NCBI GenBank assembly: GCA_964006375.1
Contig: OZ023270.1
Coordinates: forward strand, 52,626,120 to 52,690,119
DNA from: Tillus elongatus
Lineage: Eukaryota; Arthropoda; Insecta; Coleoptera; Cleridae
DNA length: 64,000 nucleotides
Direction: 5' to 3'
Shown here: piece after piece, positions 19,963-31,392 of the stretch
Numbering within the stretch: position 1 is the first letter of the stretch
How the letters are laid out: each line of letters begins with the position of its first letter
Notes under the pieces: model-generated
The model's database searches: none
Seen by the model: the letters and a program-made list of their open reading frames with translations, nothing else
What the model was told of the DNA's origin: nothing
Translations under genes and position numbers: made by a program

Positions 19963-20032
19963 TTGTATGTAAGTGGGCCATATCGGTCCCTCCACCGCGA
20001 CCATAAGGTCTATTGTGGCTCACGCCTAATGT

Positions 20033-21364
20033 CTATATTTCGCCCAACAAATCCAGCCTCCTACAGAGGTCGATAATCTTTGTGGGCGAAAGTTGATCCA
20101 GATCCTCTGGAGCAAGCTTTACCTTGCCAAAGAGCAGGTATCTAGTCCTGTCCGCTGCCGGACAGAAACACAGCACGTGCTCTGCTGTCTTGTCACTCTC
20201 CATACACAGCCGGCACTCGGTCTCCTGACCGATCCCAATACGGTGCATGTGGTGCCTCAAGCGGCAGTGTCCTGTATACAGGCCGACTAGAGTACTCAGT
20301 TGTTGTCTGTTCATCTCTAGAAGTTTTTTAGCCCTTGACTCAGACAGGCCATTTATGAAGGCCTTAGAGTGAGCTAATCCTGGAAGATTTTGCCAATATT
20401 GGATTGTCATTCTTTCTGTCCAGGTCTTTAAGGTTCGTTTTGCTGTGCAAGATGTTATTCCCAGCACCGGTTCTATTCCGATAAAGTCCCTCTGGGCACC
20501 ACTCCTGGCAAGCGCGTCGGCCGCAACATTGCCATCATGGTCCGAGTGACCCGGTATCCAGACCAGCGACACCTCATTACAGCTGCCCAATTCGTTAAGG
20601 GCCGATTTATAACTCCATACCGTTTTTGAATTACACCGGTAGGAACCAAGAGCCTTTATTGCAGCTTGGCTATCTGCATATATCTTTATCGATTTGTGTT
20701 TGCACTGGTTTTTTATATGTTCCCTTGCACACATTTCGATGGCATACACTTCTGCCTGGTGTATGGTTGTGTACTTGCCGAGGCTAGCTGATAGTCTAGC
20801 ATCAGTGCTGCCCCCATATGCGTCGGCTCCTACTCCCATATTGGTTTTGGAGCCGTCAGAGTACCAGCAGAGGTCCGCTCTCAACAGGGTCGTTTGATCT
20901 CGGTCCCAGTCCTCCCTTTCCGGGATGACGATCTTTAAAGACAGATCTCTGCTGATCTTAGTAGGCATCAAGTCTGAGACCATTCCCAGAATCCTGTGAC
21001 CATCAATGTCATCAAGGAGACCGAACCCTCCCAGACTGACTTCCTTCGGCATGCTGTCTGCCATTTGCTTTAGTCTGTACGTTGTACACCTCGCCACCCT
21101 CTCCAACCATATGTGAAGAGGGGGAATATTAAGGAGGACCTCCAGAGCGGCTGATGGTGCGGTGCTTATCGCTCCCGTTATCATCAGACAAGCTTGTCTC
21201 TGTAGATGAGCCAGTTTGGCCCTCGCGATTCCACGAAGTGCCTTAGGCCACCAAACTATGGCTCCATATGTTATCATTGGTCTGATAACCACTACATAGA
21301 GCCAGTACATCTGTTGGGGGTTTGTCCCCCACTTGTTACCACAGATTCTCCGGCAGGTCCACAT
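20033..21364 (-). pseudogene. LINE ORF2 C-terminal part with RNase H
   Basis: A long minus-strand frame of 443 residues. The first part is the RT thumb region (MITYGAIVWWPKALRGIARA). RNase H follows at about residues 165-290, with its acidic residues in CWYSDGSKTNMGVG, HQAEVYAIEM, YADSQAAIKAL and WIPGHSDHDGNVAADALA. A cysteine/histidine finger of the form CRLCMES...HVLCFCP lies near the C terminus. RNase H removes the RNA template during target-primed reverse transcription. The frame is open, but its upstream RT lies in other frames, so the whole ORF2 is broken. Confidence 0.85.
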
Positions 21365-22785
21365 GTATGTCCCAGTTGAGCTTCTTATCTAGGGTAACTC
21401 TCAAATATTTTGCTTGGTCCGAAAATGGAATGGTTTCCCCCATAAGAATAGGTGGTTTTAATTTGTCCAACCTTCTTCTTCTGGTGAATGGAACAATGAT
21501 CGTTTTGCGGGGGTTCACAGACATCTGTTCCCTCCGGCACCAATCATTGATTACATTTAGTGCCTCTTGAAGAGTACTTGCCAGTTCCTCCTCAGATTTG
21601 CCTCTAACCATTATGACCAGAGTCCGAGGATAGCCAGCAGATCGTCCACAAAGAGGGACCACAGCAAGGGGGATAGAACGCCCCCCTGAGGACACCCCCT
21701 CGCAGCCCTGACGCCGACCACCTCCCCCCGCAACGAGGTAATAATGGTCCGATTGTGCAGCATGTTTCCGATCCAGCCACAGATGGTAGGTTCCACCTCC
21801 CTAGCGATAGTGGCCTCGTAGAGGGAGATCGGTAATGCATTATTAAATGCTCCTTCGATGTCGAGAAATGCCGCCACTGCAACCTCTCCATTTTCCAGAG
21901 AGTGTGTGATTTTCTCGACGAGGTTATTGAGCGCTAACTCAGTTGATTTGCCAGTTTGGTAGGCATACTGGTGGGTATTTAGGGGGTTGTTGACTAATAT
22001 GTTCCCCCTAATGTGTCCGTCCAGTATTTTTTCCAATCCCTTCAGGAGGAATGATGTAATACTGAGAGGTCTCAGTGATGTGGGTAGGAGGTCCTTACGT
22101 CCCAATTTGGGAATGTAAACCCCCCTAACCACCGTCCAGCTGGATGGAATATAGTTCCAGGCCAGACTGGCTCTGTACAGCCTGATAAGGAACGGTAGGA
22201 GAATCTCCAGTCCTTTTTGTAGTAGGACCGGTGCCACCCCATCCTCCCCTGGCGACTTGAATGGCTGGAAATGATTCACAGCACACTCCACTACCGAGGC
22301 TGTAACTATTCGCCGAGCAACCCTCCAGTCCTCCCCATGAGGGCGTTTAAATCGTCCCTCAGCTGGTAGAACCTCTCCGTTGCTCAGGATCAGACAATCT
22401 GAGAAATGTGTGTGTGCTAAGAGCTATAACGTTTCTTTCCGAGATTCAGTAAAGGAACCATCTGGTCGTTTTATCGATCCCAGTTCCTGAACACGGTCGC
22501 GTGAGAGAATCCTGTGGATTCTGGCGCTGCTGTGCAAATTATTAATGTCCCCGCAGAACCTCCTCCAGGACTCCCTCTTAGCGTTCCTTATCTCTTTGTT
22601 ATAGCGTGCGGATTTATATTGTTCCCAGTTGCCTGTTGTCTTAGCACGATTGAAGAGACGTCTAACTTCCCTTCGTAGTTTATCGAGGTTATTATTCCAA
22701 TAAGTAGACCCCCGACTGTCTCTCTTTGACCTTAGTGGACAGTTTTCGTGATATGCAGGGACAACAGCTTCCCTATTAGAAATCT
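21336..22785 (-). pseudogene. LINE ORF2 linker and RT palm, frameshifted
   Basis: 22785-22292 translates as the linker (YHENCPLRSKRDSRGSTYW, then RILSRDRVQELGSIKRPDGS) with a stop near 22425. The frame 21611-22291 holds SPGEDGVAPVLLQKGL, LRPLSITSFLLKGLEKIL, YAYQTGKSTELALNNL, AAFLDIEGAFNNA and RGCPQGGVLSPLLWSLFVDD. A frameshift near 21620-21690 leads into the frame 21336-21695. Where relatives have the GYADDL catalytic box this copy reads GYPRTL, so the acidic pair is lost. A further shift near 21350 joins it to the RNase H frame. The enzyme is dead. Confidence 0.8.
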
Positions 22786-23937
22786 AAGGTAACGTAGATT
22801 TTATATTCAGTCAGAAGTATTACGATAGAGTAAGCATAGAATTAATATAAGAGAAATACATTAAAATTGTAATATAGGAAAATGTATGTGTGATGGCTGT
22901 CAAAATGACATAATATAATTTTCATGAAAAATTAAGTCACATGATCGATTTGTGGCCAATCGGATTATAGTAGGCTGGGTCTCACAAATAGTAAAACGCC
23001 GCGCATGACCGGGAATGCAAGAAGTTGGTTGTAAATATATCAACAAAACTTTTTGTTAAGAGTTACAACTGAAAAGTACACAAGTGTTCTTGTGAAAAAT
23101 AAAAAATTATAAGTGAAAGTAAAGGCAAATTAATGCGCCGAAAGTTAATAACAAGTCTTCACCAATGATATAAAGTGACAACAAAATTGTCATAAAAGGC
23201 TGAAGAAGAGGAACAATAAATATTCTTAATTTTCCTTTATATTTTATCAACGAATTCTGGAGCAAGATGGAAGAAGGAAAAATGGAATTCGAATGGAATG
23301 TTATATAAATTTAAGGTAGTAAAAATAATTTGATTATATAATTTAGAGGGTGATCACTTTATAAGTTGAATATGTAAAGTTTACAATTTGTGAGATATTC
23401 GTATTGAATCTATTAAAATTGTATATATTTGTCTTGAAACTGTGTCTATTTCTTCAGATAATTTGAACAATATTTTATGATATTTAAAGTTGAATTAATC
23501 AAAATATCAATTTATCAATTGCAAATTTTGTGTATCAGCTGCCTATCTCTAACCTGAAGCACACCTTTTGATATCTAGATTTTTCATGGTCCGATCAATA
23601 AAATAGTTTGAAAATTAATTAATATCAAACAAATTAGCTAGCCAGGAAAAACTTTTATTAATCAAAACACCTACACTTATAGATTAGTATAGATAACAAA
23701 AAAGAAATGAAAATGGCGCTCAACAAACAAAGAAAAATATAGAATAATACATGGTCAGTAAGTGATCTATGGAAGGTGCAATTTCAATTTTAATTTTTTC
23801 ATTTGTTTATTAGAGGGTTTATATACAATTTAAAATTTATAACATCAAATTAAAAACATTGAATTTTATCTATCTCTATCTAAAATAAATTTTAAATAAA
23901 AATAATAATTTAGTAACTGTCACCCAACTAAAGGCCA
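22786..23937. other. No gene recognised; possible promoter-like stretch
   Basis: Most of this stretch is AT-rich and featureless. 22935-23060 is less AT-rich and has TCACATGA, GGCCAATCGG (CCAAT type) and ACGCCGCGCATGACCGGG. It is followed by a purine-rich stretch with a short ATG frame of 13 codons at 23269 and an AAGGTAGT splice-donor-like site near 23313. This could be a host 5' exon or nothing; no protein family is recognisable. Confidence 0.25.
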
Positions 23938-23983
23938 CGCGCGCGCGCGCGTGTGTGTGTGTATGTGCGTGTGTGTGTGTGTT
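23938..23983. repeat. (CG)n(TG)n microsatellite
   Basis: Alternating purine-pyrimidine tract: about seven CG units, then TG units. It lies immediately upstream of the LINE ORF1 remnant. Confidence 0.9.
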
Positions 23984-24000
23984 TGTTTCTTGAACGTTGA

Positions 24001-24894
24001 TCTAGGAGGCTGCAGGAGGATTTGAAAGAGTTGGAACACATTAATCGTAATATGGTGGAGACAATAAGGATCTTGGAGGGTAAGAATAGGAGGTGTGTGC
24101 AGGACATAGTAAATGTGCGTCGTGAAGTAGAATGTGAGAACAGGGGGTCAAGTAATAATGAGAAGCAATCGGGTCACAATGAATCAACTAGAGATATCCC
24201 CGGAAATCCAGTGTTGCCAGTGAGGGGGGTTGACAATGCCGAAAATAGCGGTAGAGTTTTAATATTGTGTGACGAGACCGGGCGCAGTTTGGGGGCTTTG
24301 TTGAGACAACGTTTAAAAAACATGGATATACAAACAATCATAAAGCCGGGTGCGCTGTTCTGTGATACTATAAAAGACATAGCTAAATTGTCGAGTGATT
24401 TTAACTTAAATGACTTCATAATAATAATGGCAGGGTCGAATGACTTCCAAAAGAGGAGGTTTCCGCTGTTCAAAAATATAAACAATAGGGTTAGATTCTG
24501 TGCACACACAAACATTGTATTTACATCATTGCCAGAAAGTAAATTTGGGGGAAAAACTAAATCTTTTGTTTTTAAGTTTAATAGGAAACTCTGTGAGTAT
24601 GCATCCAAATTGAATAGATATTCAGAAGGTAGTGTTTCTGGGTTGCATATCAATGGTCAAGATGGACTTAGATTGCGGAAAGAAAGTGTGGCCAAATTAA
24701 TTGTAGAGAATATTGAACAGAAACCTATCCCTAAAAATATAATATTTGTTAATAATGGCAGCATCTCAAAAGACGGGAACAGGGATTCAATTGCTGAAAT
24801 GAATGGCCAATGTGTGGTTGGTGGCGAGGAGGATAGTGCAGGCTTTCTACCGGGAAATTTTTCGGACCTCATGATGACGACTATGGACACATGA
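24001..24894 (+). CDS. LINE ORF1 with SGNH-esterase-like domain (5' partial)
   Basis: The frame opens after a TGA at 23998 and has no credible ATG near the start. The first ATG is 24052, so the N terminus is probably lost. Residues 1-60 are charged and helix-prone (LEHINRNMVETIRILEG), like a coiled coil. The middle has RVLILCDETGRSLGALLRQR, an LNDFIIIMAGSNDFQ block and IVFTSLPESKFG, then a long polar tail. The order matches the SGNH/GDSL hydrolase fold found in ORF1 of some CR1-type LINEs; the GDS Ser position reads CDE here, so catalysis is doubtful. In such elements ORF1p binds RNA and may act on membranes. It overlaps ORF2 by the ATGA at 24891. Confidence 0.65.
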   Translation, partial: SRRLQEDLKELEHINRNMVETIRILEGKNRRCVQDIVNVRREVECENRGSSNNEKQSGHNESTRDIPGNPVLPVRGVDNAENSGRVLILCDETGRSLGALLRQRLKNMDIQTIIKPGALFCDTIKDIAKLSSDFNLNDFIIIMAGSNDFQKRRFPLFKNINNRVRFCAHTNIVFTSLPESKFGGKTKSFVFKFNRKLCEYASKLNRYSEGSVSGLHINGQDGLRLRKESVAKLIVENIEQKPIPKNIIFVNNGSISKDGNRDSIAEMNGQCVVGGEEDSAGFLPGNFSDLMMTTMDT

Positions 24895-27809
24895 CTGGAT
24901 CGGGATATGTGTGTGAGTATCGGACAGACTGCATTGTGAAATCTGATAGATGTTGTGAGGGCGGTGCAGATGGTTTGGTGCATATATTTCATCAGAATAT
25001 ACAATCCTTGAGAAGCAAGACAGGTGAAATTGAAGCCCTGGTTGATAAACTTGGAACCCCAGTCTGTTTAGCTTTTACAGAACACTGGCTCCATTGCCAG
25101 GAAGCAGAGTATGTAAATATCGATGGATACCGTTTAGCTGCTTCTTTTGCAAGACAAGATCACAGAGATGGTGGTGTGTGGATATTTCTTCGTGGTGATG
25201 TATCTGGTCATGAAATTCAATACCTGAAAATGAGAAGTGTGGAATGGACATAGATTGCTGTGGAGTTGTGGTGGAGAAGTTGGCACTCCCGCTGGTGATA
25301 AATTGAAGTTCTTTGAGGTCATCTATGATGTTCTGGACAGTATCAGAGTTGGGAGCCACTATTGTGTTGTGCTTTGTGGTGATTTTAATTTTGATTTTAA
25401 TTTAGACAGTAGACATGTGGTGTACTTTAGGGATCTCCTGGAAGGTTTTAATCTAACCCAGATGATATATGATTTTACTAGAGTGAGAGGGCATTCAAAA
25501 ACAGTGATAGATAATATATTCACAAATTGTCCTGAAATGGCAAAAAGTAGAGTAGTGAATACTGCTCTGTCGGATCATTATGGTCAATTATTGACATTAG
25601 ATATTAAGCATGAAGCTGCTGGGAATACCTTTAAGAAAAAGATTAAAATATTGACTAAGGAAGGTAGAGGAAGATTTATGCTTTTATTGGAAAAAGATAG
25701 TTGGGAAAACGTGCTTGCAGCTACAGATGTTGACATTGCATCTAACTGTTTTCTAGAGTCGGTGACACACTATTATTCTATAACTTGCCAGGAAAAGATT
25801 TTTAAAACGGACTGTAAACCCAAAAAAGGGTGGTTGACTAAGGGTATCAAGACCTCATGTGAAACCAAAAGAAGGCTCTATGAAAAAATACTTAATAATG
25901 AGATTGACAAATCCTATTATGGAAAATATTGTAAAACTTTAAAAAGTGTGATAAAGCAGGCCAAGCAGATGGAGAATGATAGATACATAAAAGAAAGTGG
26001 AAATAAGGCAAGGGCAGTATGGAATTTGGTTAACTCCTATGTGTCCAGGGAGAGGTTAAATTCTAGATTTAAAATTGAAGACTTCACCAAGAATGAAAAA
26101 GAATATTATACAGTGCTGGAAAATGTTAATGATAATTTAGTCAATATGTGCTCCTCTGTAAAACCCAATGTGCCTTTGCATAATAACACACATAACTATA
26201 AATATAGTGTTACAAACTCTGTTTATATGGATCCTGTAAATGAACCCGAATTGATAGAAATAGTGAGAGAACTAAAAAATACAAAAAGTACTGGCCCAGA
26301 TGGTATTTCAACTAAGATTGTTAAGGACAGTTTACACTTGATTATTAAACCCCTCTTGCATATAACAAATATGATGCTCGAGACAGGGGTGTTCCCCACA
26401 GAATGTAAGTTATCAAATGCCATTCTATTGTTTAAGAGAGGATGTAAGTTAACAGTATCTAATTATCGACAGTTGTCCCTTACGTCTGTATTTGCCAAGA
26501 TATTCGAGAATGTGATTGCTAGACGAATTATGAGCTTCTTAGTCGCTAACAATATTCTTTGTAATAATTAAAATGGTTATATAAAAGACCGGTCCACAAA
26601 AAGAGCTATTTTTCAAACTGTAATGGCAATACTAGGGGGACTTAATGAAAGGAAACATGTAATGGGAGTTTTTGTAGATTTGTCAAGGGCCTTCGATTCT
26701 GTCGATCACCTGATTCTGCTTGAGAAATTGCAGCTTAATGGAATAAGAGGTGTTGCTCTCAAACTGATAGGGTCTTACCTGAATTCCCGTAAACAACGTT
26801 TAACCACAGTAAATAATAGAACAGGCGAAAGTATAGTATCATCTTACAGGACTACTTACAGAGGGGTTCCACAAGGTTCTGTATTGGGACCTCTTCTGTA
26901 TGTTTTGTATGTCAATGACTTCCCACAAACGCTAAAAATTGAGGATAATACAATTATTATGTTTGCAGATGATACTGCTCTGATTCAAGCATGTCAAGAT
27001 GAGACACTCTCCGTTGACAAAATAGAGGCTAATATGAGTAAAATGAAAGAATACTCGAATTCAATAACTTGCGATTAAACATTGACAAGACACAGGTAAT
27101 TAACTTTTCATTTGACTTTAATAAATCCAACAGTGCACAAAGCCTAATGCTATATGGCGAGAGAATAAAATATCAGAGTACTGTCAAATTGTTAGGTGTA
27201 CATCTTGATGAACGACTGGACTGGAAAAGTCATGTAAACAGTCTTGCTGCAGGTCTCAATTCTTTTTTGTATGCTATGAGAGTGATCAATCAAAATATTG
27301 GCATACAAGGTGCTATAACAGCGTACCATGCATACGTATCCTCTAAACTGAGATATGGGATAATTTTTTGGGGCAACTCTGTGGAATCTGACAGGGTGTT
27401 TTTGATTCAGAAACGTTTTGTAAGACTGATATTTCACCTGAAACACAAAGAGTCTTGCAGAGATACATTGAGGCGGGAAAATATACTTACTGTTCCATCA
27501 CTGTATGTTTTGGAGAGTATAGTATTTGTTAAGGAAAATTATGTCTGCTTTAGTGGTTGTGAGAGCGGACACACTTACAATACAAGATGTAGAGATTTGA
27601 GGGCACCAAAGACACATTTAACAACTATACAAAGAAATGTGTATCATCAAGCCATTAAGCTGTACAATCACCTCCCCAGCGTGGTTAGAAGCTTGCCCTC
27701 TCACAGACTTAAGGTACATCTGGGAAGGGTTCTTACTGACCAGGTTTTGTACAGAGTGGAAGACTTTTATAGTATCAATTTTAATGATAAATGCTTTATG
27801 TCCACTTGA
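24891..27809 (+). pseudogene. LINE ORF2: endonuclease and reverse transcriptase
   Basis: The start is the ATG at 24891, inside the ORF1 stop. Endonuclease motifs in order are HQNIQSLRSKTGEIE, LAFTEHWLH, DGGVWIFLRGD, CGDFNFDFNL and ALSDHYGQL. RT motifs are STGPDGISTKIVKD, FVDLSRAFDSVDH, GVPQGSVLGPLLYVLYVND and catalytic MFADDTAL. The thumb reads VKLLGVHLDERLDWKSHV. Lesions are a frameshift near 25245, a TAA at 26569-26571 after NNILCNN (where relatives continue into the QxGF motif), and a frameshift near 27070. The C terminus ends YNHLPSVVRSL... at 27809. All catalytic motifs are present, so the copy died recently or is only lightly damaged. Confidence 0.9.
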
Positions 27810-28210
27810 ATTGAGTTACACATTTTAATTGTACATATTTATACACCTTTTATGACAGTGTTTGTGTTTTGTTTGCGTAGGTTTACTGTTCGGATTGTGT
27901 TTTGTTTGGTTTTCTGACATGTTCAATGATTGTTGCAGTACATTGTATTGTATATGTAACTAGATAGAGTCATTGTTGTGGTTGTTACTTTGAGATTATG
28001 TGTATCATAGTATAAGTATTTATAGTTTATACTTTGTATTTTATAGAGTATTCTGTTGCTGCTGCATTTCAATTTTATTGTGTGTTGTCTTTAGTTTTCT
28101 TACATTATTGTTTGCTGATGAGATTATTGCGTTGTATACCTATGACGTGTTCTACACCCATCTGGGTACTTAAGGAACCAATAAAGATTATTATTATTAT
28201 TATTATTATT

Positions 28211-28528
28211 TCCGCGATTATGACCAATCACCGACGCCAGGGAGCAGTTTCACCTCACTATCCTGGAAATTTTGCCGAACCCCTGCCTTTATATAAGGAG
28301 GGTAGGGTTCTTTAACGTGTCCAACAACGCATGGAGACGGGACCGATGGCTGTACGCCCCCTTCAAAGGGCGAAACATGCAGACATTTAACTTGCTCAAA
28401 TACAATGCCACAACCTCGGTTGATGTTAATGTTACAGTATGTACTGAAAAAAGTGAAAGAAGCCTGGGATCGAACCCAGTACCCTCCGGCTCAGAGGCAC
28501 ACATTCCTACCACTGAACCACCGAGGCA
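28211..28528 (-). mobile_element. tRNA-derived SINE (Gln-like head), minus strand
   Basis: The head lies at 28455-28528. On the minus strand it begins GCCTCGGTGGTTCAGTGGTA (A box region) and has the B box GGTTCGATCCC. The putative anticodon loop CTCTGAG points to tRNA-Gln (CTG). The body (28211-28450) shares CCCCTTCAAAGGGCG-like, ACATTTAACTTGCTCAAATA and GATTATGACCAATCACCGAC words with the plus-strand copy at 46469-46826. It lies directly against the (TTA)n tail of the LINE. Confidence 0.8.
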
Positions 28529-28645
28529 CTTACCAACTAAAGGGCAGTAAAACTAAGACAACAGCATCTTAATCATTTTATAATATATAGAGCATGTAAT
28601 AGAGCATAGTTTATTTGACTATGTTATACAATTATTGTTAAATAA

Positions 28646-28649
<4 letters not shown>

Positions 28650-28694
<45 letters not shown>
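28650..28694. repeat. (TA)n microsatellite in SAS-4 intron
   Basis: Short TA tract about 40 bases upstream of the acceptor of the next coding exon. Confidence 0.9.
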
Positions 28695-28696
<2 letters not shown>

Positions 28697-28735
28697 TTGT
28701 TTTTATTTGTGAATTAACAAACATGACTATTGTAG

Positions 28736-28958
28736 CATCTCGTGAAAGCATCCTGGAAGATGGCACCAAAGAAATTAAATTTGAAAATGGTGACATCAAA
28801 ACTATATCTCCAGATGGAAACAATATAGTTGTGAAGTATAAAAATGGTGATGTTAAACATACAAATCTTATTGGAGGTATTATAAAGTATCATTTTGCTC
28901 ACAATAAATCAGTCCAGACTACGTGTGCTGATGGAACAGAAGTTTTAGAGTTTGCTAG
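28736..28958 (+). CDS. Sas-4: CENPJ/SAS-4-like centriole protein, antepenultimate coding exon
   Basis: The exon follows an acceptor ending TTGTAG and ends at AG|GTAAGT. It encodes SRESILEDGTKEIKFENGDI and more of the TCP10 C-terminal (G-box) domain: repeated DG and NG turns separated by short beta strands (KTISPDGNNIVVKYKNGD, TTCADGTEVLEF). In CPAP/SAS-4 this domain binds STIL/Ana2 and is needed to build the centriole wall. The last codon is split (AG|T, Ser) and completes on the exon at 29972 as SGQVEKKYKDGT, the normal continuation of the family. Upstream exons, which would carry the tubulin-binding and coiled-coil parts, are not identified in the window. The protein could be a TCP10 paralogue rather than SAS-4 itself. 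Confidence 0.88.
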
Positions 28959-29971
28959 GTAAGTTACTTCATTAATTGCTGTTATAGGATATAGGATATA
29001 GGAGGAGGTAAGCCAATTGCGTAGTATGTGTGTGCGTGCGTATGTGTTTCCATGCACGCTCGTTTGTGTCTATAAAGAAGTATGAACACATTCGCACAAA
29101 GGTATGCATGTGTGCGAAATTGGGTGCATGCAAATATTTGTGCTTGACAATACGGAAAAAATAAGCAGATGTTCTTTAATACCAAAAAATATAATAAATT
29201 AATGATCGGGGTGTCAAGAGGTGCCACCTGAATAGTATTTTTATTGTTCTCACATACTATCATATTTTGTGTAAAGTTGAAAGTTTAGAAGATTTAGATT
29301 TTGTGTTATTCGGTTTATTTTGGTTTTTAATGTATACAATTTTTTATTGTGTGTGGCTGATTGGAAGGGAGTAATAGTAATATTTATTGTTACTAAGTTT
29401 ACAGCACATCATGTGACAAATAAGTCTTATACTTGTTCTTGTCCAAGATGTAATTTTGATAGCACAGCTCCAAAAATCGATACCAAAAGTATCATAATAA
29501 CATTAACGCGAATTTTGACATACCAAATTACTAAGTTTTATTTTCTATTCATCGAATCCATCCTAAATTCCAGCCATTGCCTCCATTTGTAGCGAAAAAT
29601 AAATTATTTAGGAATATGATCTGCATTAAACCCTTTGTTTTCTTGCACTCAGTAGTTTTTATTACTCTTTTTGTTTTTATTTTGTGTAAAAAAATAAACA
29701 AAAAGCTGGAAAAACTGGTATTGTATTTCGATAACACATGCATTTTGTTTAAATTAATATTTGTTCAATGAGTTTTATAAGTTTATAGAAACACTATGAA
29801 CTAATAAATGATAATTTAAATGAAACCTTTGTAACTAAAATATTCCTAACTTAAGCACAATAGGTATTTTATATTTACTATTGCAACAGGTAATCAGTTT
29901 TAGTAAAATACTGGTGCTATATTACCCAAATTTTGTAAACATAAATGTGGTTTTATTGGAATTTTTTTCAG
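28959..29971 (+). other. SAS-4 intron, no repeat recognised
   Basis: A 1.0-kb GT-AG intron between two G-box exons. It has a TG-rich stretch near 29020-29060 but no TE end or ORF of note. Confidence 0.8.
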
Positions 29972-30167
29972 TGGGCAAGTTGAGAAAAAATATAAAGATG
30001 GAACATGCGAAGTGCAGTTTCCTGGTGGTGTGAGAAGAATTGTGACTCCACATGATACAGAAGAAATCACCTATCCTGATGGTACCCATGTTAAAATTGA
30101 AGCAAATGGAGATAAAATAATATCTTTAACAAATGGCCAGAAAGAAACTCATACACAAACTGAAAAG
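29972..30167 (+). CDS. Sas-4: CENPJ/SAS-4-like protein, penultimate coding exon
   Basis: The acceptor is TTTTTTTCAG and the donor is AAAAG|GTAATA. Translation SGQVEKKYKDGTCEVQFPGG, then TEEITYPDGTHVKIEANGD and SLTNGQKETHTQTEK, continues the repeated G-box beta strands in the order seen in CENPJ/TCP10 proteins. The exon ends on a codon boundary, in phase with the last exon at 42369 ([16 protein letters not shown]). The donor runs at once into a TA microsatellite of over 110 bases. The downstream intron is 12.2 kb and filled with TEs. Confidence 0.9.
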
Positions 30168-30168
30168 G

Positions 30169-30283
<115 letters not shown>

Positions 30284-31317
30284 TAGAGGTGTGCGAACCC
30301 ATGTTTTGTTCGAACCGAACTATGAACGAATCCAAGCAAATATGTTGCCTCGAACTTCGAACCTCTGAAATAGTATGTCTAAGGTTCACAGTCGAACTTC
30401 GAACTTCTTAGAAGTTCAAAATCGAACATCGAACTACCAAAAATTCTTCAGTGCTCATATATCATTTCCTTAAATACAAAATTTTGGAATATTGTAACAT
30501 ACAATATTTGATATGTAAAAGATTCCAACTCTTTTTACAAAAAGGAAGGATTCAATAAATTTGCAGGTTGATTGGGTGAAAATGCCTTCCGGTTCTGATC
30601 GTTGTGGAGATGGGGCAACCTTAAATTAAAAACACAAAATATTTGAAACTTTTTTAGATTTCTAGATATATAGATAAGCTCAATTATAAATATGTTGTTG
30701 TTTGGTATTGGCTAGGCAGTTTTAGCAAACAGATTGGGAAGGTTCAAAGTGAGGACGATAGGTATAAAATAACCACTTACAAGTTTGAACTGTCTCCTGA
30801 TTGTGAATATTTAACTGTTTTGACTCACTGTGTAATAAAGATTGTTCAAACCAGTGTTTTCCAAAGGCAATCTGTAATTATCCTCAAATTCTGAACATTT
30901 ACGTTACCGATCGCCTTTGATCACTGCCATCATAATGTTGTTACTGAAATAGGTGATGGGAGGCTAGGATATACAAGAAAAGTAATTCTGTGACTGCTAA
31001 AGGGCTTCGTCATGTCTCAATGTGTCCCATCTACTTTCAAAAATATGCATGAGTGAAATCTCCTGAAACTACGCTATCGACTCAATGAGTTTAAAGCGCC
31101 GCTACCGCGTTAAAGGGGTCGCAACTTCACTACTTTTGGCAACATTCAATGCCTGTAAAGTTATATTTCGAAGTATTTTTGAGCAACGAACTTCGAACTA
31201 TTTTGAAGAATAACATATTTCGAACATCGAACTATTTCAACATCGCTAGTGCGAACATATTTTCGAACCGAAGGTTCGGTTCGAGTTCGGGTTCGGAATT
31301 TCGAAGCTTCGCACACC

Positions 31318-31321
<4 letters not shown>
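30284..31321. mobile_element. hAT-like MITE C, copy 1, in SAS-4 intron
   Basis: The ends are inverted: AGAGGTGTGCGAACCC at the left and GCTTCGCACACCTCT at the right. Both subterminal regions are rich in TTCGAAC/GTTCGAA words. The length is about 1.04 kb with no ORF. Short inverted ends plus subterminal repeated words suggest a non-autonomous hAT-type element; the TA-tract flanks hide any target duplication. A second copy (47545-48507 and 53020-53262) is split by other elements. Confidence 0.7.

Positions 31322-31385
<64 letters not shown>
31322..31385. repeat. (TA)n microsatellite
   Basis: TA tract of about 64 bases at the right end of MITE C copy 1. Together with 30170-30283 it suggests that the MITE inserted into one TA tract. 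Confidence 0.9.

Positions 31386-31392
<7 letters not shown>

Larger units (their letters stand above)
19945..22785 (-). mobile_element. RNase H-bearing LINE (I/R1/LOA-like), 5' truncated
   Basis: Minus-strand element with linker, RT, RNase H and a CCHC-like C-terminal finger in that order, the layout of the I/R1/LOA group of non-LTR retrotransposons. The 3' end is near 19945 and carries three TAGGT units on the plus strand. The 5' end is near 22785, inside the EN-RT linker. Its base composition is clearly more GC-rich than the surroundings, as common for this group. Confidence 0.85.
23984..28210 (+). mobile_element. Two-ORF LINE (family L-C), close to full length
   Basis: ORF1 remnant (24001-24894), ORF2 (24891-27809), a 3' untranslated region (27810-28186) and a (TTA)n tail (28187-28210), all on the plus strand. 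The 5' end is cut at the CG/TG microsatellite. The two ORFs overlap by the ATGA at 24891-24894. Clade is CR1/jockey-like by domain layout; no RNase H. The tail abuts a minus-strand SINE. Confidence 0.85.

Noticed and set aside
24174..24653. Minus-strand frame of 159 codons opposite LINE ORF1
   Set aside because: Shadow of the plus-strand ORF1, which has the recognisable domain order.
28455..28528. A functional tRNA-Gln gene on the minus strand
   Set aside because: Same reasoning: the head is fused to a body also found at 46469-46826, with target duplications there.
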